This document shows, one piece after another, positions 57,188-64,000 of a stretch of 64,000 nucleotides of DNA. Location: the NCBI GenBank assembly GCA_903813345.2, contig CAIIXF020000002.1, positions 4,380,001 to 4,444,000 on the forward strand, written 5' to 3'. The first letter of the stretch is position 1; the number at the start of each line of letters is the position of its first letter. The notes under the pieces were generated by a model that made no database searches, had not been told where the DNA came from, and was given only the letters and a program-made list of their open reading frames with translations. This DNA is from Owenia fusiformis. Lineage: Eukaryota > Annelida > Polychaeta > Sabellida > Oweniidae. The position numbers and the translations under genes were made by a program.

Positions 57188-60100
57188 CTGGAAAAATTAA
57201 AAATTATTACTCTGGGTGATTTAATAATTATTAATACATTTGGCACAACAATGAGCATTGTGCTAGAGTCATTCTCTAGTTCCATGTCCATTTAAACAAA
57301 AGTTACAATGTATATGAATATACATGAGATACATACAGGAGTCGATCATTGCATTTTGACATTACAATTTGACTTAAAAAGAGGGCAGATTTTGACCTTT
57401 TGAGCCTCTAATAAAAATGTTTCACTTGAGAGGTGTTTCATTAACAGTGGTTTTCTTAACATTCAGTCATGTATCATGATGAAACTGAAAAGTGTTCCAC
57501 TTACAGATGTGTTTAATTTACAGAGATGTTCTTCATAGAGGTGTTCTATTTAACACATTTTACTGTACATAATAATACTGATATGCTCATTTTTGTTAAC
57601 AGAATACATGTATACACGTTCATTTGGAAAAATATTTTTGTTAGTAAAATTTGCATACTGACAGTCAAACACAATGGTAAGTATTACCTGTAGCACAAAA
57701 TCTCTGCCTCTAAAGTCTGCAATAGTCCTAGGTAATCTGGTACGTCCCCAGACAAACCTCAGGAACAACGATCTCTCAGTGTTTGTGAATTCCTCCATGA
57801 CTTCCCAGAACCATTGTATAAGAGGGGCATTTGCGTCAATACCTTTATAAGTGGCCACTGATTTCAGGAGATTCAGGGGAATATCAGGACTCCCACACAC
57901 CTAGAAATTAAGAGTCAAATATGTAAGTGTTAAATTAAACATTTTTCAAAAGTTTTGTACTCTGAAACTTCATCAATTGGAATCCATGGAAAATATTAGC
58001 ATTAAGAATTTTCTCACGAATTAAAGATTTCCCCTCGTATATGGAACACCCTCAGCACTGATCAACCTTATAGACAGGTGTTCCTTACTGAAAGTGTTCA
58101 TGAACATGTGAGAAACTGATCCATATAGAGAAGTGTTTGTTACAGAGAGGTGTTGCTTACAGAGAGGTGTATGTAACAGAGAGGTGTTTGTTACAGAGAG
58201 GTGTTGCTTACAGAGAGGTGTTTGTTACAGAAAGGTGTTGCTAACAGAGAGGTGTTTGTTACAGAGAGGTGTTGCTTACAGAGAAATGTTGCTTACAGAG
58301 AAGTGTTTGTTACAGAGAGGTGCTGCTTACAGAGAGGTGTTTGTTACAGAGAGGTGTTGCTTACAGAGAGGTGTTGCTTACAGAGAGATGTTGCTTACAG
58401 AGAGGTGCTTGTTACAGAGAGGTGTTGTTTACAGAGAGGTGTTGCTTACAGAGAGGTGTTTGTTAGAGAAGTGTTTGTTACAGAGGAGTGTTTGTTACAG
58501 AGAGGTGTTGCTTACAGAGAGATGTTGCTTACAGAGAGGTGCTTGTTACAGAGAGATGTTTGTTACAGAGAGGTGTTGCTTACAGAGAGGTGTTTGTTAC
58601 AGAGAAGTGTTTGTTACAGAGAGGTGTTCCATCATACAGGTGCTATTAAATACATGTACACTTCACTACCTTTGATATACCTGTACATAAAAGACATTGT
58701 ATTTTAATACAATATCATGTGTAACCTACCATGGTTTCCAATTCAAAGCCTGTGAATAAGGACAATAATGGCACAGGAATCACTCTAGCCATTCCCTCTC
58801 TTGCCCATTGGATTTGTTCATCAAACTCATGTAGCCTTAAACATAAACATATTCAACATGAACAACTTTAAAATTAAAAGTACAACTTATATAAACAAGG
58901 CATTAACATAACCGATCACAAACCGCCGATCGTCAAATTCCGACCACCGTCACAAAAAATGGAGACCATCACTGATAAACAATCTTTTGGGAATCTAGTG
59001 CTGACAATGTTTGACAATTAATAGATAAATTAAATAAAAAAAATTCAAATCCAATTCTCACCTGTAATTTAGTGCCAGGCGTATGTACTCCTGTCTGTTC
59101 TCAAGTGTGATTTTTGTATACTTAGAGCTCAATTGAACCTCATGTCCTGCAGCACTTGGAGTGCTAAATGGGAGATCTGCTGCATGGAGACCTTCACTGT
59201 CCATATCTTTGATACACATAAGACCTAAACATCAAGAAAACTATGTTATCAGGTTATTAAAGCTCTCTCTTGCACTTGGGGTAGTGTTTACCATTCAAAA
59301 TTCTAGATTGATTCAACCATTTAAAAATTCTAGATTGATCCAACCATTTCAAAATTCTAGATCGATTCAACCATTTCAAAATTCTAGATTGATCCAACCA
59401 TTTCAAAATTCTAGATTGATTCAACCATTTCAAAATTCTAGATTGATCCAACCATTTCAAAATACTAGATTAATCCAACCATTTCAAAATTCTAGATTGA
59501 TTCATCCATTTCAAAATTCTAGATGGATTCAACCATTTCAAAATTCTAGATTGATCCAACCTTTTCAAAATTCTAGATCAATTCAACCATTTCAAAATTT
59601 TAGATCGATTCAACAATTTCAACATTCTAGATTGATTCAACCATTTCAAAATTCTAGATTGATTCCACCATTTCAAAATTCTAGATTGATTCCACCATTT
59701 CAAAATTCTAGATTGATTCAACCATTTCAACATTCTAGATTGATTCAACCATTTCAAAATTCTAGATTAATTCAACCATTTCAAAATCCTAGATTGATTC
59801 AACCATTTCAATATTCTAGATTGATTCAACCATTTCAACATTCTAGATTGATTCCAGTTTAAGTTACAGGCATCTTTAAAAAGCTGTGTTGAATGAATTT
59901 CAACATATGATAATATATGTCATGCATAAATTAACATAAGACTACTTGACCCCAAAGCAATTAACTAAAAGTTCATATCACTGTAGTCATAGGCTTCCGC
60001 AAACAGAAATGATACCACCATTCTGGCAATGATAGTAATCTAATAAAATATACAAACCTGGGACATAGTCTTTGTCAATCTCTGTCAGATCAGTTACATT

Positions 60101-63100
60101 GAGGGGCATCCCGGCAAGTTGTTTCCACACAGGCTCAGCCAGATTCAGACTTAGGGGGCTTCCAGTTCTTATGGCAATGCCCAATAAAATACCTGAAAAG
60201 GTAACAGTTTTGATCGTGCATAATTTTCAATATATATACTAGTGGTTGGAAGACTGACTCGTGTACTCGAGTTTTACTCGCATTTGTCCTAAAAATCAAT
60301 TGATCGAGTTGAAAACTTGAACTCACGATTTGAAATTTTTACCAAAAAAATATTTTTCACTCGTTTTCACCTTACCTTGACTCGCGATTCGTCTCTACTA
60401 TTCACAATTTCCATGCTTATAGTTGTAATGTTCTGCTTAATCTGTATAGAATACAACTTATTTTCTATTTAATGCCATGTGCGGAGGACAGACATACTTG
60501 GATTTTATTCTGCTTTCGTTATTTTTATGCAAAAGTTTCATTTCCGGTTTGATGCATTCTGGGAATATCCCACAGCCGGGAATTTTAAAATTTGTCTACC
60601 GCGGTGCATCCTGGAACTTTCTGGATTGACGAAGTTTGTTTTCACTATTTATCCGGTAAGTTTTACTATCTATAGGGGACTAGGGGTGAACTTTAACGAT
60701 CTATAGGGATGTGCAATACGATTTAGACAATAAAAAGTATAGAGGCACTTGAAAGACTTGATGAATTCTGCCGCTACTTGGGAAACTGAAACCGGAAGTA
60801 ACTCAACTTAAGTCAAATCGCGAATATAATCGTGGTTTTTCATGGCCCACTCGAGTGGAGATTTTCAGGCGAGTCCGACCACTAATATATACACAAAGTA
60901 TATCTGGTCAGATTTGAGTAATTTACTGCTTTTTAACCTTGTTTATTATACAAGCTTGGACACCCATGATAATATTTAGCAGCAGTGCATCAACATGCTG
61001 TTTCATGGTTTTAATTAACATGTACAAGTACTTGAACTGCAACAAAGAATTGTATATTTTTCTATGCAAGTGACTATTTCTTCTGTGGGTTAGAGCATGG
61101 ATGAATACAGTCAAACCTATGTATATGGAACATGATCAGTTAGTTCTGACCAAAATTATTCCTTGCAGAGTGATGTTCCTTATGGAGAGGGTTTACGAAG
61201 ATGTTAGTCAATGGAATAGTTTTCCATTAGTTATTTTGAAAACTATTCCATGTAGAGAGGTGTTCATTACAGAAAGATCTGATGTTCCATCGTACTGGTG
61301 ATTCACTATAGTAAAAATTAGTATATTAAAGCATCACACAAGAGCACTGTTATTGAAACTTAAAAATAATAATATATGACTCATACTTACCAAGGAATCT
61401 AAACATATTCTGGTGGTTTGCTGATTTAACGGCAGGGTTTAACAGATGGCAGTCTCTATTAGCACCAGACTCATCACGTCCATTTGGCGTTACAATAAGC
61501 AGTGGGGTAGAGCCATTCTGTAGCTCTTCACACATCTCTGCTATTGATTCGCTATAACCTCCGCCACAGTCATCTACACTCTCACCTGAAAGATTAAAAC
61601 TATTGTGGTGAATTCTGTCCTTTCAGTTATGTTATAGATTATGGACTAATGTATGTTATTTTTTCTAATCATGCAATTCAGCTTTGCGTTTATCTTTATT
61701 TTATGAATGAGTATATCTCATTATTTATTTTATATAGCCAATTGGAACAAAGGGCTTCCCACTTAAACAGGTTTTACTGTACACAGTATATCACTTAAAG
61801 TAGCTTGATTGACTTACTACCCCAGGGGGACCTACCTATAAACTTAACTTTCCAGACCCTGTGTGGCAACATGAGACTGTCATTGCTGAAAGCTGACATT
61901 TTAGCACAGACCTGTCCAAACACAGATTTAATGCCATCTGGTCCTGCAAGACCTCCTTTGCTCCTGGATCTCTTGACCTAGAATAGCAGAGCAAGGGAGG
62001 AATAAGTGTATATTTACATCTGGTCCTGCAAGACCTCCTTTGCTCCTGGATCTCTTGACCTAGAATAGCAGAGCAAGGGAGGAATAAGTGTATATTTACA
62101 TCTGGTCCTGCAAGACCTCCTTTGCTCCTGGATCTCTTGACCTAGAATAGCAGAGCAAGGGAGGAATAAGTGTATATTTACATCTGGTCCTGGAAGACCT
62201 CCTTTGCTCCTGGATCTCTTGACCTAGAATAGCAGAGCAAGGGAGGAATGAGTGTATATTTACATCTGGTCCTGCAAGACCTCCTTTGCTCCTGGATCTC
62301 TTGACCTAGAATAGCAGAGCAAGGGAGGAATGAGTGTATATTTACATCTGGTCCTGCAAGACCTCCTTTGCTCCTGGATCTCTTGACCTAGAATAGCAGA
62401 GCAAGGGAGGAATGAGTGTATATTTACATCTGGTCCTGCAAGACCTCCTTTGCTCCTGGATCTCTTGACCTAGAATAGCAGAGCAAGGGAGGAATAAGTG
62501 TATATTTACATCTGGTCCTGCAAGACCTCCTTTGCTCCTGGATCTCTTGACCTAGAATAGCAGAGCAAGGGAGGAATAAGTGTATATTTACATCTGGTCC
62601 TGCAAGACCTCCTTTGCTCCTGGATCTCTTGACCTAGAATAGCAGAGCAAGGGAGGAATAAGTGTATATTTACATCTGGTCCTGGAAGACCTCCTTTGCT
62701 CCTGGATCTCTTGACCTAGAATAGCAGAGCAAGGGAGGAATGAGTGTATATTTACATCTGGTCCTGGAAGACCTCCTTTGCTCCTGGATCTCTTGACCTA
62801 GAATAGCAGAGCAAGGGAGGAATGAGTGTATATTTACATCTGGTCCTGCAAGACCTCCTTTGCTCCTGGATCTCTTGACCTAGAATTACAGAACAATGGA
62901 GGAATAAGTGTATATTTACATCTGGTCCTGGAAGACCTCCTTTGCTCCTGGATCTCTTGACCTAGAATAGCAGAGCAAGGGAGGAATAAGTGTATATTTA
63001 CATCTGGTCCTGCAAGACCTCCTTTGCTCCTGGATCTCTTGACCTAGAATAGCAGAGCAAGGGAGGAATGAGTGTATATTTACATCTGGTCCTGCAAGCC

Positions 63101-63769
63101 CTCCTTTGCTTCTAGATCTTTTAACCCGGAATAGCAGAACAAGGGCGGTTGACATAAAAATAGGAAATGAAAAATAAATTCCGCATTAACTTTTCAAGAC
63201 CTTTTATACAATGTGTTGTGAAAGCTGTGGCACTCCATCTCAAAAAAAACCCACCCTCATTATTTTAAAACTGTCACAAAGATGATTTTTGTATACCTGT
63301 ATTCTGTTGATTTCTATGACAGGTCCATGTTGACGATCTCGTATCATCGTTGCTTGGACAACTTTCCTAAATGCCGCCTCCTTTGCAGAAGACACAAGGA
63401 CCCCCCTCAGTGAATCAGGCCCCATTAGATTACCACTGATATTCACATCCTCAGTCCCATCCTGCAGATCAAACATCGGGATCGATGGACAGAAAAGATC
63501 GGAGAAATAATGTAGAAGGACGAGCCGATTTCGGAGAACGTTAATCGTAACAGCGTGAAGCTGGTTATATTCCATTGGGATGTCAGTTGGGAGTTTAGAT
63601 GCATTGATTGGTTTGTTGGTTGACCAGGCGAGACTGTGTGCAGATCCGCAAGCGACTCTGTTGATTTTCTTCCCCTGGAGGTTGGCCACAAGGCGGGGTC
63701 GTTGGATTGCATTTGTTGTACCATCTCCAAGTTGCCCTTCATCATTGTCACCCCATGTATACACCTCTC
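56930..63769 (-). CDS. HERC2: HERC2 E3 ubiquitin ligase, C-terminal eight coding exons (partial gene)
   Basis: Joined exons give the last 560 residues of HERC2: the end of the third RCC1-like domain ([27 protein letters not shown]), the linker ([29 protein letters not shown]) and the complete HECT ligase domain. The HECT part includes [61 protein letters not shown] and the catalytic TCFF motif. HERC2 takes ubiquitin from an E2 on the HECT cysteine; in vertebrates it works in DNA-damage signalling, centrosome and protein turnover. All seven junctions visible obey GT-AG and keep frame. The 5' part of this very large gene lies beyond 64000. Introns are short (~450-1200 bp) and several hold minisatellites. 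It is a true orthologue by near-identity to vertebrate HERC2. Confidence 0.96.
57430..57560. repeat. Degenerate GAGGTGTT repeats in HERC2 intron
   Basis: Several GAGGTGTTTCATTAACAG-like strings. They resemble the 17-bp array at 58130 and strings at 61150-61270, suggesting one dispersed repeat that expanded locally. Confidence 0.5.
57688..57900 (-). CDS. HERC2: HERC2 internal exon (HECT)
   Basis: 71 codons from [13 protein letters not shown] to GRDFVLQ. The acceptor is TTTCTAG and the donor CAG|GTAATA; both ends are phase 0. It contains [13 protein letters not shown] of the HECT N-lobe/hinge region. Confidence 0.95.
58130..58625. repeat. 17-bp minisatellite, ~29 units
   Basis: TGTTTGTTACAGAGAGG and TGTTGCTTACAGAGAGG mixed, with a few RGATGTTGC variants. 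It lies in a HERC2 intron. Long open frames across it are artefacts of a 17-bp unit without stop codons. Confidence 0.92.
58730..58835 (-). CDS. HERC2: HERC2 internal exon (HECT)
   Basis: One base completing Arg, then 35 codons [20 protein letters not shown]...FTGFELETM. The donor is ATG|GTAGGT and the acceptor TTTAAG. Confidence 0.95.
59062..59224 (-). CDS. HERC2: HERC2 internal exon (HECT)
   Basis: Encodes [20 protein letters not shown]...[19 protein letters not shown], with split Gly and Arg codons at its ends. The donor is CAG|GTGAG and the acceptor GTTTAG. The DLPF and EVQLSS stretch is the usual HERC2 HECT mid-region. Confidence 0.95.
59290..59860. repeat. 27-bp minisatellite, ~21 units
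   Basis: TTCTAGATTGATTCAACCAT plus TTCAAAA. Because 27 is a multiple of 3, the plus frame reads NSRLIQPFQ over and over; this is not a gene. It lies in the HERC2 intron between exons 59062-59224 and 60058-60192. Confidence 0.92.
60058..60192 (-). CDS. HERC2: HERC2 internal exon (HECT)
   Basis: Encodes [20 protein letters not shown]...[10 protein letters not shown] with split Gly codons at both ends. The acceptor is CTTTTCAG and the donor CAG|GTTTGT. Confidence 0.95.
61391..61585 (-). CDS. HERC2: HERC2 internal exon (HECT start)
   Basis: Encodes [20 protein letters not shown], then [19 protein letters not shown] and NHQNMFRFL. Gly codons are split at both ends. The acceptor is TCTTTCAG and the donor G|GTAAGT. 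Confidence 0.95.
61836..61977 (-). CDS. HERC2: HERC2 internal exon preceding the HECT core
   Basis: Encodes [20 protein letters not shown], then [20 protein letters not shown] and VKFIG. The acceptor is CTATTCTAG at 61978 and the donor G|GTAGGT. Its first 42 bases and acceptor are the source of the 82-bp tandem array that fills the upstream intron. Confidence 0.95.
61978..63125 (-). repeat. 82-bp tandem array of exon start plus intron end (14 extra copies)
   Basis: Copies lie every 82 bp (exon-like starts at 62059, 62141 ... 63125). Each has a branch/pyrimidine stretch, a CTAG acceptor, 42 coding bases for [14 protein letters not shown] and a donor-like GAT|GTAAAT. The outermost copy (63125) has lost its acceptor AG. 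The HERC2 intron therefore contains 13 potential in-frame mini-exons. Confidence 0.93.
63297..63769 (-). CDS. HERC2: HERC2 internal exon (last RCC1-like repeat and linker)
   Basis: Encodes [33 protein letters not shown], then [20 protein letters not shown] and [20 protein letters not shown], ending NRIQ. The acceptor is TTACAG (starts inside a Gly codon) and the donor CAG|GTATAC, phase 0. 63770-64000 is intron with nothing else seen. Confidence 0.96.
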
Positions 63770-64000
63770 CTGTAATGAAGCTAGCGATTATTGGAGTACA
63801 AATTCAACCAATATAATATCATGCAAAAAATGTGCTAAAAATCTCTTCAAAAATAAGACATTCAAGCTATCAAAACTCAACATTTTTCAAATATCGAGTA
63901 AATTTCATCCAAATTTTGAAAAAATACATGTAGCGATGAAAAACCATATGGCTTTTCAACCATTTATAACAGAACATACTAAAGTGAGCCCTAACCCCAA

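Noticed and set aside
58133-58707. 180- and 168-aa open frames rich in [10 protein letters not shown]
   Set aside because: 17-bp tandem repeat within a HERC2 intron; no start context or non-repeat domain.
59161-59862. 233-aa open frame of NSRLIQPFQ repeats
   Set aside because: 27-bp minisatellite within a HERC2 intron, on the strand opposite to the gene.
61978-63125. 82-bp repeats as a CRISPR or simple minisatellite
   Set aside because: No unique spacers; the unit is a duplicated intron-exon junction, so it is reported as such.

Overview
The window is nuclear DNA of a metazoan, most likely a marine invertebrate. It has split genes with GT-AG introns, low GC, long intergenic spans, many DNA transposons, two kinds of LINE, one LTR retroelement and many minisatellites. 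The C-terminal end of an animal HERC2 gene is unmistakable on the minus strand. The phylum cannot be fixed from the sequence.

Layout. 0.6-5.2 kb and 25.4-35.8 kb are two copies of one segmental duplication. Each carries an intact single-exon type II membrane glycosyltransferase of the beta-1,4-GalNAc-transferase (B4GALNT1/GT12-like) type on the plus strand, followed by a convergent broken galactose-3-O-sulfotransferase (Gal3ST) exon on the minus strand. Both copies have been opened by transposons. In copy 1 the sulfotransferase is split by about 7.2 kb bounded by a 13-bp inverted repeat. In copy 2 a 2.35-kb element with a 5-bp target duplication sits in the upstream flank. 5-25 kb is mostly nested transposons: two 5'-truncated LINEs, each with its 3' UTR split by a TA-inserted DNA element, a TTAA element split by a TA element, and long foldback elements. 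Two histone-type mRNA 3' stem-loops lie at 22.8-22.9 kb.

37.7-38.8 kb holds an intact endonuclease/exonuclease/phosphatase (EEP) family gene. 40.39-50.53 kb is a very young minus-strand LTR retroelement with two 3610-bp LTRs, a tRNA-Leu-type primer site, a purine tract, gag and a protease, but no reverse transcriptase or integrase. Each LTR holds a 234-bp satellite and a small membrane-protein ORF. 50.5-56.4 kb is a long inverted repeat around a mariner-type relic.

56.9-63.8 kb holds the last eight coding exons of HERC2: the end of the last RCC1-like repeat, the linker and the whole HECT domain. Its introns and 3' flank carry 16-, 17-, 27- and 82-bp tandem arrays. The 82-bp array is 14 extra copies of an intron end plus the first 42 bases of the next exon, making a row of in-frame, splice-flanked mini-exons.

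The two intact enzyme types, GalNAc transferase and (once) Gal3ST, fit a glycolipid or glycan-decoration neighbourhood. HERC2 and the EEP gene are unrelated to it. No operon, CRISPR array or prokaryotic feature is present.
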